Assembly: GCA_963513935.1 (NCBI GenBank)
Contig: OY740768.1
Span: 66,576,231 to 66,640,230 of the forward strand
DNA from: Aphrophora alni
Taxonomy: Eukaryota > Arthropoda > Insecta > Hemiptera > Aphrophoridae
DNA: 64,000 nucleotides
Reading direction: 5' to 3'
Shown here: positions 43,001 to 55,999 of the stretch, piece by piece
How positions within the stretch are numbered: position 1 is the stretch's first letter
How the letters are laid out: every line of letters starts with the position of its first letter
The notes under the pieces: model-generated
Database searches by the model: none
Told to the model about the DNA's origin: nothing
Seen by the model: the letters and a program-made list of their open reading frames with translations, nothing else
Program-made: the position numbers and the translations under genes

Positions 43001-45100
43001 AAAAAAAATATACAGTATTCGTAGTTTGTTCTTGATCTGTCTTCTTAAAAATTATATTTACATATTTGAAATGTATATTTAATCAACATTTTATTCTAAT
43101 TACATTGCCATAACATATTTGGTAATAAATAATCACTTTAAAAAGAACATTGCTAAAATTTTATAAAATTCTATCAACCCTGAAGGTTTAACAAAAATTA
43201 AATTAAACATATTATATCAAACTTTCGACAAAATAATAAATTTTAAAATCTTCTTGCTAAATCATTATATAATTTTTGTTTAAATTTGTGACTAGCTGCT
43301 TACCAATATGTAAAAAAATGAATAGATACTTATTCACAGAGGCTCTGACTCTACTTGTTGGGTTCACAAACCCTGGTGAAGGACTATATCCACTGGTAAG
43401 CGCTAAACATATTAATCTTAAAAATTACTTGTTTATTTAGCATTGTTAATATAGATATTGAAAAAGAATGCCACCAAGTATTCTTGATTGAACCTGTTTT
43501 GTAAATAGACAATGGGAGACCTATTTATCACAATAGTACATCTACAATTTTTCTTTGATTTGATATACCCAGCATCCCCCCCCTTCTTCTTCACATAGTG
43601 GAAAAATCTTTACCAAATTTTGTTTATTTATTTACATCATCGGTGATGACGTCCACATAACATAATAATTATTCTATTAGAACATGTACTGTTTATCGAT
43701 CAAATCCAGAACTGGAGTTTTTATAAATAACTGAACAAATTCTTGCTCTAAACTATACAGAGTGTTCCATAAGTAGCAATACAGAAAATGATTCAGCTAA
43801 TATAACAAGAAAAGTTTCAGTGAATAAATTAAAAACTACACTTCGATCTTTTTTTTTTTTTTTTAAATGAATTTAAATTGAGAGTCCACATTATTATTTT
43901 TTTAAATCTGTATCTCTTGTACACAACCATATAAATTATTCTTTTTTTATATTTTTATGGTGGATCAAAATGAATTCTCTAAAAAATATACATTTTTTCT
44001 ACACCCTATTGTTGATGCCCCTTCTCTATTCTTTATAAATTTAGGCAATAATGTTTAGCACATAGCTTATTTATCTTTATTTATATTTAACTTCAAATTT
44101 AATCAAATCATAAATATTTAATCAATATACTGATCTCAAGTTAAATTTTTTTGACTTTATCTCTTCTTCTTTCAAATCATGATAACCTCCTCCTCCCCCA
44201 CTCCAACTTTTTAAATTATAATTTATATAATGAATTTTGATTCCCATAATTTGTTTAGTGTGACCAAGGTTACTTCTGAAATAAAGTAACTATAAAATAT
44301 AAATAAAAAGAAATAAACTCAAAATGTATATCTGTTCCAATATATAAAAACATTAACAAAAACATTGCATTGTTTTTCTGCAATTCTATCATGAATCATT
44401 TTCTAAAATGTGGACATTTTAATAGTATAGCATATACAAAAAAGTTTTAATTCTCTTTAATCTGTATTTTAAAAGTGCAAATTTCAAAGTTTTAATTAAA
44501 TGTAAGAGAGGCTTATGTAAATTACTATTATCTATGCTGACTTGGTTCTAAAGAGTCATACATTTGTAAATAAAAGTGAAACAGATTTGTTATTTTATAA
44601 CTACCTTAATTTGTACAACTAGAACTATTATAGTTTTCGTTTATAATTATAAAATGATGTGTAACTCTAAAAGATTAAGACAATGCAGAGTGTTTTATTT
44701 TTCAAATTTTTATGTAGTATTGTGCACAGATATGTTTATCAAAGATGTGTATAAAAATAAATCATTGTTTGAATAAAAAAATAACTAAGAAAATTATTAT
44801 CCTATTATATTATTTTATAATATGGTTAGAGTTTAATTGGGCACTTAGTCTATTAGTTTAGATTTTGTTAATTGTAAATCTCCTATCCATACAAAATCTA
44901 TACTAATATTTTATAATATAACACTCTAAAATATTAGGTAGAATGTTAAACATGATTATTGCTTTCTCAACTATGTTGTGTATTATCATTGCCTGTACTG
45001 AGAAACCTGTAACTTCATTGGGGAAGATAAAATTAATTACTTTTATCAGAGTCTTCACTAAAAGTGAGTTGGTAAAGTTAACACATAACTTTTGCAATAC
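40081..45100. other. gene-poor AT-rich DNA
   Basis: I see no gene, transposon coding or structured repeat here, apart from a 56-bp exon-like segment at 43340-43395 (see findings) and short homopolymers. Part may belong to a longer slit 3' UTR. Confidence 0.6.
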
Positions 45101-45104
45101 ATTT

Positions 45105-46180
45105 AAACCTGGTTAAGTGGGGAGCTGTATTAGTGGAATACCTCTATAATTAGAACTGGTTCTGATTTCCCAACATTTTCCACCTGTTAAAACCTCTAGA
45201 TGTGAAACTCTCTGTCCTATATAGGTGGAACCGATCTTCTTGATAATTTACCTCCATAAGTGAAACAGTAACTCTCTGGACCTCTGTAAGTGGAATCATT
45301 TTTAAGAAATCTAAAACAAAACAGTGCCTCTGTAGAAATGTCCCTTTCCCACTTCTGACCTTCATTTGTTGTCATCTCAGTCTAATAGTTATTGCATTAC
45401 AATACACTGAAAATGTCCAAACAAAAACTTAATACACAGGGTGGTAAAACAGAAGAAGAATTGTGTAAGGAGTTTAATTTACTAAAATCAACTTTGTGCA
45501 GAATTTTAAAAGGGAGGGACAAAATTCAATGAGAATTTGCTGAAGGACATGCAAAATTGAAAAGAGTGTGTGAACCAGAATTCCATAATTAGAAACGTGT
45601 CTTGTGTTGTGAATAAACCAGTGTGTGCTTGGACATTAATCTTCCCATAAGTGGACTTTGAATTAAAGAAAATCTGTGTATTTTTCTCATCAGTTAAGTA
45701 CTGAAAATTTACCTCAAATAATGGTTGGCTGGAAGGTTTAAAAAAAAAGGAAAGATTTAGTTTCTAAGAAAATTTGTGGTGAGAGCAGTGCAAGGAACAA
45801 TGCCTTGTGCAATCAATGGGTTAATGGTCTCTCTTCTTTGTTAGCTGGCTATTCTTCAGATGACATTTATTTTACAATGCAGATGAGACCGGCCAATTTT
45901 ACAAATCTCTTCTTGATAAAACATTTACATTCAAATGTGAGCAATTTTATGGAGGGAAAAAGTATGAAATGTGTAACAATACTTCTATATACAAATATAA
46001 GTGGTACAGAAAAACTTCCGCTTTTACACATTGGAAAATCAAATCATCCTAGATGTTTTAAAGATACAAAACCCTACAAAAGATGTTTATAAGATACTAA
46101 TAGACTACAAAACTGCCAGGAAATATCTGAAATTATCAATGACTGGCTTTTGAATTTAGAGACAATAGCTGTAATTTCTT
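45105..46180 (+). pseudogene. second pogo/Tigger-like element relic
   Basis: The leader at 45105-45310 has repeated ACCTCTNTANNTGGAA-like phrases typical of pogo-family termini. ATG at 45413 opens a helix-turn-helix start (TEEELCKEFNLLKSTLCRIL, then a stop), followed in other frames by FAEGHAKLKRVCEPEFH, a GWLxRFKKR-like stretch near 45730, and SSLLAGYSSDDIYFT from about 45830. A later part reads CVTILLYTNISGTEKLPLLH then IGKSNHPRCFKD. These are the CENP-B-like DNA-binding and DDE parts of a Tigger transposase in correct order. The D-E-T-G-L catalytic segment is altered in frame to MQMRPAN; the other frame retains ADETG. The copy is dead. The right end was not located. Confidence 0.75.
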
Positions 46181-48250
46181 GGAATTTTTTAAATTTTTAT
46201 AAACTTTATTATTTGCTGTAGTAGATTTGATAGCTGAATTCTTCGCCTCTAATTATATAAACAGTTTTGAAGCAATATACGTCTTAATATGATGATTTTT
46301 TTTAAATACTCTATCTCAGCATAGACTACATTTTGGGTATTTTGTTTCTTGATTTTATTAAATCTAGCAGTGTTGTTTTTATTTATTTTCGATTTAATAG
46401 CTAGACTCTAAAAACTCACTTCAATTCAGGTTTGAACATCAGTTTTGTTGGTGGCTGGATGTTCTTTTTTATACCATTAACCAACACCAACAATAACAAT
46501 TAGCAGAAACAATTGCCCACATGATAGTCAGCCTATTACTTTTCAATACCATTCTTATAGTAGATTCATTACGATTTTATTTATTTTCAACCAAATACTA
46601 AGCTGAGTCACCCAAGAGCCAACTAGTGCTATCACTTCATCTTCTAGGACCATAATTTTTGGAGTATAAAGTTTTTTTGATATAGAAAAGCTACCAAAGG
46701 TACAAGTATTAATGATATTCAATATACTTCAGTTTAGCTTTGATGACCATAAGATCAAGGGGTTCTTAATAATTCTACATTTCCCAAGCTTTCAAGTTTT
46801 TTAAATATATTTAGGCTTCTTAAATTAGATTAACAGTTTTCTCACTTAAATACAAGTATATTGAGCAAAACTTGGAAATAATTCTGTATCAATAATTAAT
46901 AAAAAATATCAATTTCCACAACAAGAAAACAACTCAAATATGGATGTTTCAAAGTTTAAATCACTATCCTCAGTTACATGCAAGATATACTATACTGAAA
47001 ATTAGTTAATTTGTGCAGTTTATCATCATCCAAGATCCTAATGGGTAAGTTTTTTTAATTTAGCTGTTGCTGAAACCGCTGGATTCAACAATTCCCAATA
47101 TGTCACTGCTTGATTGGTGATGGAACTGTTTAGTGTTGAATTTAGAAACGCTGTCACTAGTATAGCAGTATTTCATCACTGAATAAAGAAACGAATTGCT
47201 GGATCTCCATTTAATGTCATGGCCTTTTCTTTAGTTAAAGTGTTTACCAGGGGGAAATTTCTAAACTGCTGTTGCGTGTTGAATTTAAAAACATATTGCT
47301 CAACCAACAGTAATGAAGACTAGATAAACGTGTGAGGATAGCTAAGGTTGTTCTTTTCTAATGGAAGATTATTGAATCATTCCATTTGTCTTCTGTCATC
47401 CCAATAGACTCTTGATAAATGTGATCTAATCTTGAGCAGACAGGAAGATATTTCTTATTCATCACAATATTCAGCTCCTTACAAATTGTGCAATGATGGA
47501 ATTTGTAGATCTTGACAAGGTGGAATTAAATCATATTATCTGTTTTTTCTGAAATTTCTGAAGTTCGTCATTGCTTGATTTCTGTATATATTTTTTGTTT
47601 TTGTTCTAGGTGTTTCTGGGGCTTTGCCACCGTTTACCACCAGATACAAGGCTGGCCTTATTGGTGAACATGTCTTGTGTTTTTTTTTTTTAAAGTCTTA
47701 ATTTTTTTCTGCTGTATACTATTTTTCTTCTTTACAATACGTCTGTATAAACTCCAGGAGTACATCCTAAGGCTATTCTATTTGTTATAAGACTGTATGA
47801 GGTGTAGTTTATTTTTTTACATCAGACAGAAGTGAGAGATTGGTGTTGACTACTTGGTATTCTGTTGGCTTAATGATTGGACAAATGTGTTCTATTTCAG
47901 TTGTATCACAAGTATTTGTTGTCAGTATTAACTGGTAATGTTTGAATCTTCAGGAGTGTATTGTTTTGATTATTTTTTTCCTATTTCGCTTGACATAATG
48001 CTTTTATTTTGGCAAGAAAAATGGTGACTTGTGATTTATTTCAGAAGTGATCAATAAGTGGCCTGTGTACAGCTAAAGTAAAAGGACTGGTGTAGTCTTC
48101 ACACATCCTTTAATCAGCTGTAGGGCATTGATTACTATTGTTTCTGATATCTTGAGAGTATTGTTGGAGGCTGTTACAATTATCTCGCTACCACATATTA
48201 TCATGATGAGTGTTAAGTACAAAACTTTTTTTATATTATATCTAATATAT
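46181..48250. other. no gene recognised
   Basis: Moderately AT-rich DNA with no frame or repeat I can assign. Confidence 0.5.
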
Positions 48251-48252
48251 AA

Positions 48253-48297
48253 ATAGATAGATAGATAGATTAGATAGATAGATAGGTAGATAGATAT
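48253..48297. repeat. (GATA)n microsatellite
   Basis: About eleven interrupted TAGA/GATA units. Confidence 0.9.
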
Positions 48298-48599
48298 ACA
48301 CCTTATTTGACCTGACCTTTACGTAAATAACTTTCTTACGCTTTTTAATTTGTTTAAACTTGTTTATATTTTGCTTTAACCAAATGTACTGAATATTATT
48401 GCAGTTATACAACATAAAAGCCTTACATTAAGGACAGCAAAGTACATTCCATATTTGCATATTTGTTATTTTCTTACATAAATAATGAAAATGGTGTTAG
48501 CACAAATGCCATAATCACTAAGATGTGAATTGTATAAATAGTAAGGTACATATTTAACAATTTCACAAAATAGAAGCAAATATTCAACACGTATGTTAC

Positions 48600-49870
48600 A
48601 ATGCATATTTACCTTCTTTTTACTTCCTCAGTTGAATTATCAGGTAGGGTTGTAATGATCAGTACTTTTCTTGTCTTTCCAGTGTAAAACATTTTCCATC
48701 TCATTATCATTTCTGTGACCATTATTATCCCAATTATTTTTAGGTTTATATTCTGCTTTCGAACTTTAGGTTCTTTTGGTTCCCTTAAAGGCAAGGTGTA
48801 TTTTCTTTCCATTTAGGATTTCTGTAAGCTCTATGCTAGAGTAAAACCTGTCCATAAACACAAGGAGACTCTTCTACACTTTTATATGAATTCTGAAGAT
48901 TTAGTAACAATGTTTAAAATACTCAACTTGTACTAAAAAATTAGTTACAGAATATCCTATGTATGGTTCATCAGCACAAATATACCCATTGGTAGAGTCT
49001 GACAATTCAATACAAAAAATTTTATTCCCCACCTTTGCGGTTTGTCTTTGTTATAAAACTTTGAGCATAATGTTTTCTTTAAAATATACCGTACAATGCT
49101 AACTTTGTTTTGGGGACAGTATTAATATTCCTGAAATAATTTCTTATCAAAATACATTACATTTTTCGTTCAATGGAGCGATAGTGCACCAAATACCTTG
49201 TCACTTGGAGGCGGGTTCAATTGGAAATTCCAAATGATCTGAAAAGAACTTTTTTTACAAAAAATGTTTTTAAAAAACAGCTTAACATCTAGTCAATCAA
49301 TTGAAAAATAATCTTCTAATTTTGGTTTGAGGTGTATCTATGTTTATAATATTACTCCAAAATATTTTAAACTCAAGTATCTGTCCAAGACCACCTTATA
49401 GATTTTTTGGGTAAATATCTCAATAAAATTGATTTATTTTGTCATTGGTATATTGTCGATATCTTTCATTTACAAATAGTTTTAGTTTTTATCTGTAAAA
49501 AGAAGCTAAACTACGACATTTCTGAGCCCCTGTCAATTCAGGTGGCGGTACAAATTCACTGACATATCATACTATCTAAATTCAACAAAACTTAGCATAA
49601 TCATTTTGACTTGCGCTAAGATTCATATTCATTAGGCATGTGACATTCTTTTGGAACGGAATTACCCCCTCCATTTCCGCCATTGTAACTTTTTTTTTAT
49701 CAAATCATCATCTAAATTAAACTGAATTTGATTATGATCATTTCATGACTGTTGACTATTATTGTCACATTCGAATAAATGATTTACAATACACATCGAC
49801 ACTCTCATAAAAACTTTCTATATCACTATCAAAATCATTTTCATAACTTTCAATCATTTTTCTTACAAAA
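48600..49870 (-). pseudogene. piggyBac-like transposase relic
   Basis: Reading down the minus strand: an acidic N-terminus near 49850 (MIESYENDFDSDIESFYESV), an FFTD-like stretch near 49500, PQRWGIKFFVLNCQTLPMG near 49020 (the KPHRWGIK-like segment), FMDRFYSSIELTEILNGKKI near 48850 (the DNFYTS-like segment) and LIITTLPDNSTEEVKRR at about 48612-48665. This order is that of the piggyBac DDD transposase. Frame shifts and stops are frequent. TTAA-bounded inverted ends were not identified, so element edges are uncertain. Confidence 0.72.
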
Positions 49871-50552
49871 AATTGAGAGATAAAAAACAATTAAAATAAG
49901 TCAAATACACTGTTCGTTTTAACAAACACACCTTTTACCGATTCCAAGATGACAGAATAGAATGCGAATAAAAGCAGAATAACACTCTTACAAAGGCTGG
50001 TGTACTATTTTGTTTCAGTTAGTTTGAATATTTTTTTTAGTTTAGCAGCACCTCGTGACTTATTGTTTATCCACACCGTATTTATAAACAAATAAATAAA
50101 ACTAAATGACGTCGAGGCACGGAAGTGGCCATCTGATAAAAAGTGGAAAATGGCAACGGGCCATTTAAGTTTAAGTGGCCTCCCGAGCTATAGATCAGGC
50201 ATTGCTGTAAACAAATCTAATTCAAGCAGTAAAAATGTTGGCGGTAATATACGTGACTTTCCAAGATGGCAGGAAATTTGTTTTTCATACATGGAAATAA
50301 TATTAAATTGTCTCACCTTTACTATTATGAAGGTTAAATTTGCCCATTTAACTTATGAAGTCTTCGACAATTTTTTGCATTGAATTTATTATTTTAATTG
50401 TTAACGGTTGAAACTTAGTCTTTTTAACATACCTTAGTGAAATCTGTATTATTTACATATCTTGCTAAATATTATGGGGATCAAATATATAAACCACACT
50501 TTTCTGCTTAAAAGAAAAATTCTGATACCCGCTTTCTGGGAATGTATTATTA

Positions 50553-51932
50553 TCACTATATATAAACGGCTTTGTCCTGACTGATTGACTGAATGAATGA
50601 CTGACAGAGAATCAACGTAGAGCAAAAACCAACAAAGATATTGATACCAAAATTTAAAGGCATATTTGTATGAGGTCATAGACGCTCACTAAGAAAGGAT
50701 TTTGCGAAATTTTAATTTTAAAGGGTATTAAATATAGTAAGAAAAACAAGTCAATTTCATTCATTTAGTTTTAAACGTCAACATACACGCGCCTAGCGGC
50801 AAAAAGATAAGACTCGAATCAAAACAAATTCTAAATGTCTAAAATAAATGTAATATTTTCCGACCTAATTATAACTAATCCAGAAAATTGTCAATCTAAA
50901 ACAAATCAAAACCTATATTAAAATTGCGCCTAAGAATTTGATTAATCCATAAAAAATAACAACACACAGTTAAAGACAAGAAAACTTAAATAATTTGTTT
51001 TTATCTAGACGTGAAAGGTCAACTTGGAAAATAACCGAATTGAAAATATAACTCCGATCTTTCGCCGATTATAAAAATACAGAAGACCTAGAGACAAAAT
51101 GAGATATACAGAAATACGAAGTAGATATTTCTAAATATAAAACATCACCTGAGTTCATATAAATATTTAATAACAAAGACATAATCTGTCGAAATATGAA
51201 CGAAAACCTGGAATTAAGATGGCGACTGGCGACCATTAGAAGCAAGACGTTAGTTATAAAATACACGCCCACAGAAGTTTGTGATTGGAGAAGAATATCG
51301 CGGGACTTTCTTCGCCGATATGAATAGAAATTGTATATATTATATATAATCTCAAGGACAAACATTAAAATTTGCAGGAGTTGATTTAAGAGAAGACTGT
51401 TTTTCTCATGGTCAATTGTACGTTGGTGCTTCTAGGGTCAGTTCTTCTACTAATTTAGTGATTTTAGCACCTAAAGGGAAGACAACAAATGTAGTTTACA
51501 AAGAGGTCCTAAATACTAAATAAGTACATTTTTAGTTCAATTTTTTTATTTGAATTGGGAAATAATTAAATTTTTCTTTAGTATTTTATAATATGAATTC
51601 TTAAATAGTATAATATAATAATTTATCTATAACTAGAATAATTACGAATTTTTGTTGTTGTTTACTTTGCCTTTTTGATATTTTTCAACTTTAGTAACTT
51701 TAAGTTATTGATGAGTAAACATGATGAAAATAACAGATTTAGAAAAAATATTCTTTTTCTGAAATTACTCTATCATTCAATTCACAAATTCTGTATTCTT
51801 AAATATTACACACTACATTAAAATTAGCCGGATTAAAGTAATATTAAACTTTTTTATCAAAACATGCGATTTAATAAACGTATAGATTACAACTTGAATG
51901 ATTCGCGGGCAAAGCCGCAACGGGAGATGCTA

Positions 51933-51933
<1 letters not shown>
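50553..51933 (+). mobile_element. short Helitron with both ends, 1.38 kb
   Basis: The 5' end TCACTATATATAAACGGC follows an A. The 3' end has a GCGG-CAAAG-CCGC-type hairpin (51905-51918), 11 nt, then CTAG (51930-51933) followed by T. A 5' TC, a hairpin about 10-12 nt before a 3' CTRR, and insertion between A and T without duplication are the Helitron hallmarks. Inside, an orphan helicase C-terminus is kept at 51350-51523. The (GACT)-rich leader near 50575-50610 is shared with many arthropod Helitrons by my recollection. Confidence 0.82.
51350..51523 (+). pseudogene. Helitron PIF1-like helicase C-terminal 57 codons
   Basis: One uninterrupted frame reads SQGQTLKFAGVDLREDCFSH, then GQLYVGASRVSSSTNLVILA and ends KEVLNTK with TAA at 51521. 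SQGQTL and YVGASRVSS are the last two conserved motifs of Helitron helicases (usually YVACSR). Everything upstream of this in the helicase, and the Rep endonuclease, is missing, so the host Helitron is an internally deleted copy. It differs in family from the helicase piece at 19757-20289, which has [13 protein letters not shown] at the corresponding motif. Confidence 0.85.

Positions 51934-51940
<7 letters not shown>

Positions 51941-51996
<56 letters not shown>
51941..51996. repeat. (TA)n microsatellite next to the Helitron end
   Basis: About 28 TA units beginning a few bases after the Helitron CTAG terminus. Confidence 0.97.
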
Positions 51997-52006
<10 letters not shown>

Positions 52007-52119
52007 CTTAAATTCATGTTCATTTCTTCTCTTTTTTTATAAGACGTTGATGATCAAGAGGTTTTTCACCTTTGTTCAAACCATAACCATACTGTAGAAA
52101 TATTTTAGTATTAATAAAA

Positions 52120-52306
52120 ATTACAAATTATTTTCAAAATAGTATGGCATTATTTTTATACTTTAAGCTCCGTCAAAGTGGCATGTTTAGAGTTTTAAAA
52201 TTGTTTACTAAGGAATATTATATAATTACAAATTTCCAAAATAGTAATGGCATTATTTTTATACTTTAAGCTCCGTCAAAGTGGCATGTTTAGAGTTTTA
52301 AAATGA
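52120..52306 (+). repeat. tandem duplication, 103-bp period
   Basis: GGCATTATTTTTATACTTTA followed by AGCTCCGTCAAAGTGGCATG occurs at 52146 and again at 52249, nearly identical, continuing to TTTAGAGTTTTAAAAT. Confidence 0.92.
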
Positions 52307-52351
52307 TTTTACTAATGGGTAATATGTTTGTAAGCTTTCTATGGAGTCTCT

Positions 52352-52967
52352 ATAGTATATTTTATTACTAGGACCAAAAGTGAAGCTTTTCGATACAAGC
52401 TCAAGTTTAACGGCCGAGGCGAAGCAGAGGCAGAAAATGAGCGAGGATTGAAAAGCTTCTTTTGGACCAAATGATGATCTATATTTTTCGTTATACTGCA
52501 AACAATATATATTTAAAAAAAAACTAAAATGTTATATTAAATTTAACCTATTTCTTCAAAAGTTTGGACAAGTTACACAAGTTTGAAGCTATTACAGCTG
52601 TTTAGTTTTTGTTAGTGGTACTTATTTATAAAATCGATGGTAACAGCAGTTTTATCTGTTATTTACAATCGATAGTATGTTTTTATATATTCATTACAAT
52701 CGTTAATTAATAATTTTATTAATAAGAGAAGTAACAGCTAATGACCTCGACCTCAGCTGATGTGTTTAAGTCCTAAGACTAAAATAAACAATAATTTTAA
52801 CATCTCAATGCATATTATATTGAAAACAGCTGTTTTTGAAGCAGTATGACGAAATAGTAACCTTCATAAAATATATATAGTACTATGAAAACGGCTCCAC
52901 CTCAGCCGTTAAATTTGAACTTGTATTGAAAAGCTTTACTTTTGGTCCTATCGATGAAATATACTAT
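52352..52967. mobile_element. inverted-repeat (fold-back) element A
   Basis: The left arm from 52352 (ATAGTATATTTTATTACTAG, then GACCAAAAGTGAAGCTTTTC and AAGTTTAACGGCCGAGGCG) matches the reverse complement of the right arm ending at 52967 (ATAGTATATTTCATCGATAG, then GACCAAAAGTAAAGCTTTTC, with AAATTTAACGGCTGAGGTG). The arms are about 95 bp, the core about 430 bp. No coding sequence or target duplication is evident. Confidence 0.8.
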
Positions 52968-53469
52968 TTTGTCGTCTCAAAAACTTCATCTATGATTTTT
53001 ATCTCTATGGTTTTTATAGTGACTGGCTATGTCTATGTTATTGTGGCAACTGTATAATGAAACAAAAATAAATATTTATTTTGTTTGGGGGGAGTTTGGG
53101 TTTGGGGAACCCCGCATAGAGATCAGGCCAATCACTAATCAGAAACAGCTGGAAACAAACAAGTGTCTAATTTGCCATTTTATAATTTGTGTATTTATTT
53201 TCTTATTTATATCTTAAAATAGCGTAATAATTTGTTGAGTATGTAAATATTATGGGAAATGGCTGACATTTTTCTACCAAGTGATGCGAGGAAGTTATTA
53301 AAAAATAAACATATCATATTTTTTGGTGATTCAAGTAAGTCATTCGATTGCATTATTATTCTAAGGGCTAATATCACACATACAGGCTCATATTGACCTC
53401 AAAGAAATACGTTTTATTCTTTAGGTATTTGTTCCACTGCACTTACCTGACTTCAATTACTATAAGCAG

Positions 53470-53470
<1 letters not shown>

Positions 53471-53519
<49 letters not shown>

Positions 53520-53520
53520 A
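53471..53520. repeat. (TA)n microsatellite
   Basis: TA repeats with one TG interruption, about 50 bp. Confidence 0.95.
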
Positions 53521-53618
53521 TTATGTATATGTATATATGTATTTGTAATTGTTTACTGCAATCAGTCTTTTTGGCGATTTTTTTAAGTCATGTACATACC
53601 TTATTTATTAATAATAAA

Positions 53619-54357
53619 ATAAGAGTAAATATTTATTAATGTTGTCCAAGCGATTTTAGTGGAAATCTGGGCAATTCCTCTTCAACAATAATAGCTTTTT
53701 TCCATCAATAAGATACTCCTTTTCCATTCAAGTGCTTTTTTTCCTCTCACAATTCATTATTTACTTAACAATCATAGATATTGACAAATTTCTAACATAT
53801 TCAATCCTATAGCCTTATTGAAATCACACGTGGGGCGCATGCACACTTCATTAACTTCTACAGGTTGATAATACTACGCTTCTATGATATAAGATTCATA
53901 ACGACTAGGTTTCTGAAACCTAGATGTAATAAAAGAACTATAGGTGTAGGCTAGTTAAGTAAAAATATATATAATGCCCTTCCTTAACCTGTAGTTCTTT
54001 AACTAGGTCTGGTTAAAGCAGTAATTCACACTTATAACATGACATCATTGATACTAAATGATATCTAATTTGACAGTTCTTTAAACAGAACTATTTACGA
54101 AATAAAAAAAAGACATCGATAGATTTTTCTTAAAATTGATGAAATAGTTGTCGAAATAATCTTATATAGGTACCATTACACTATCATTTTAAATCGTTGT
54201 TTTCGGACAGAAATAATGAATTGTGAAAGATAAAATGTGAAATGTGTGGAAAAGAAGTATCGAAATGATGGAAAAATTGCTATTTTGAAGAGGAATTGTG
54301 GAGATTTTGCACTAAAATCAGTTGGACAATAGCAATACATATTTACCAAAATAAGTT
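53619..54357. mobile_element. inverted-repeat (fold-back) element B
   Basis: The left arm (53619-53775) includes GATTTTAGTGGAAATCT, CAATTCCTCTTCAACAATA and CACAATTCATTATTTAC. The right arm (54195-54357), reverse-complemented, gives GATTTTAGTGCAAAATCT, CAATTCCTCTTCAAAATAG and CACAATTCATTATTTCT. Arms of about 150 bp flank a core of about 420 bp with no coding sequence. Confidence 0.82.
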
Positions 54358-55234
54358 TTCAACGCTATCTCTAAGTTTTCAGAGCTATCTTTTCCCCGAA
54401 AAATCGACTTTTAGATATAAGCTTATTTGGGTTATTACGAATGTGTACGTTAGTCTGTACGACTAAGTTAGTCAGGTTAGAGAAGGTTTCAGTACTCATG
54501 TAATGTAATGTTCAAGTAATGACTAGCCTATGTGAGTTAAGTTAGTGATTGCATTATCAGTCTATGTTTATATAAGGTAAGACTGATTATTACAACATAT
54601 ATTTATCTAACATGTTAAATATTAATATATTGTTACCTGCCCAAAACGTTATGAAATCAACCAATTTTCTAATATTGTGGTGGCAGTCGCGATGTCCTAC
54701 ACATCGCATAATTCATATGCAATTGTTGGCTTCTTCATACATTAATGGATTTTGAGACTTGAAAATTGTCTAGAATTGTCAAAAAATATCTGATTAATGA
54801 CAAACAAGGTAAATACTTTTAAGTTTGCATGATTTTTAATGACTAAAATGCGGAGAAAGGTACAATACATAACTACCAAGAAAAATAGTATTTTAGAATG
54901 CAGTTTACATTATAAAAATTAAAAATGAAGCATACCAAATCCACATGTACTTTACAAAGGGTATGTAGGTATCGTAATGTGGATGTGGAAGTTCTATATT
55001 CACTCTCACACTGTCACTTTTATTTCTAAAGGAAGTAATATTGAACCATTAAATTCAAAATGATGGTATTAATAAATGAACATTTTAATCATCGATAATC
55101 AAGTAGCGCTTGACGCATGTATATTGAACATCATATAAGTTGGTATAGTTCTATTAAAATACAATGATTTTCATAGTAGTAATATCATACTAATTATGTG
55201 ATAAGTCGATCTTGTGACTAGTTTAAAAACATTG

Positions 55235-55617
55235 TAATTATGCCTTCTACCTTGCTCTGAAATTTAGTTGAGAAATTTTTTTTTTTTAACCTACCTTATT
55301 TTGAAAGAATTAGATCATATTTGATATCGGAAGACACTTTTGAAGTACCAAAATTTTACATTAGTTTAGTAGAAAATAAGAAATATAAAAGTACGAAATC
55401 GAGTTCTGGTTAGGATACTACAAAAGCCTACATTAATATGTATGCTTTATGTTCGTCATGTTAGTGAATGTGTCATTGCTCGATTCTTTTACTAGGTTTG
55501 GCGAGGTGGCTATATATATATATATATATATATAGGCTCCTGCCCAAACGTATTTGTCTTGATTCTTCAATCATACAACAAACATCATATGTAATATTTC
55601 GCTGAAATCCACATTTG

Positions 55618-55706
<89 letters not shown>

Positions 55707-55990
55707 CCTAGCAGACCTAATAAAACAAGCAATCATACATTCACTAACTTGATGAACCCATAAATATTAACGTAGGCTGTGTATATATAGTTATGTATAT
55801 TCGTAACTTGAGCTGGATTTCGTACTTATATATTTCTTATTTTGTACTAAAGTAATGTATTTTGATACTTCAACAGTGTCTTCCAACATCAAATATGATT
55901 TAGGGACCCAATTGTTTCAAAATAAGGTAAGTAGTAAACGATTTCAATCAATTTCTAAGTAAATTTTAGGGCAAGATAGAATGTATAATA
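55235..55990. mobile_element. inverted-repeat (fold-back) element C
   Basis: The left arm contains ACCTTATTTTGAAAGAATT, CATATTTGATATCGGAAGAC, AAAATAAGAAATATAAAAGT and ACGAAATCGAGTTC. The right arm, reverse-complemented, has ACCTTATTTTGAAACAATT, CATATTTGATGTTGGAAGAC, AAAATAAGAAATATATAAGT and ACGAAATCCAGCTC. The arms are about 260 bp with (TA)n in the core (55512-55701). Non-coding. Confidence 0.85.
55619..55701. repeat. (TA)n tracts in the core of fold-back C
   Basis: Two long TA tracts separated by an A run; a third, shorter one lies at 55512-55535. Confidence 0.95.
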
Positions 55991-55999
55991 TCCAAAAAA

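Noticed and set aside
51864..52097. 77-codon frame over the TA repeat at the Helitron end
   Set aside because: Tyr-Ile repeats from (TA)n; no protein similarity.
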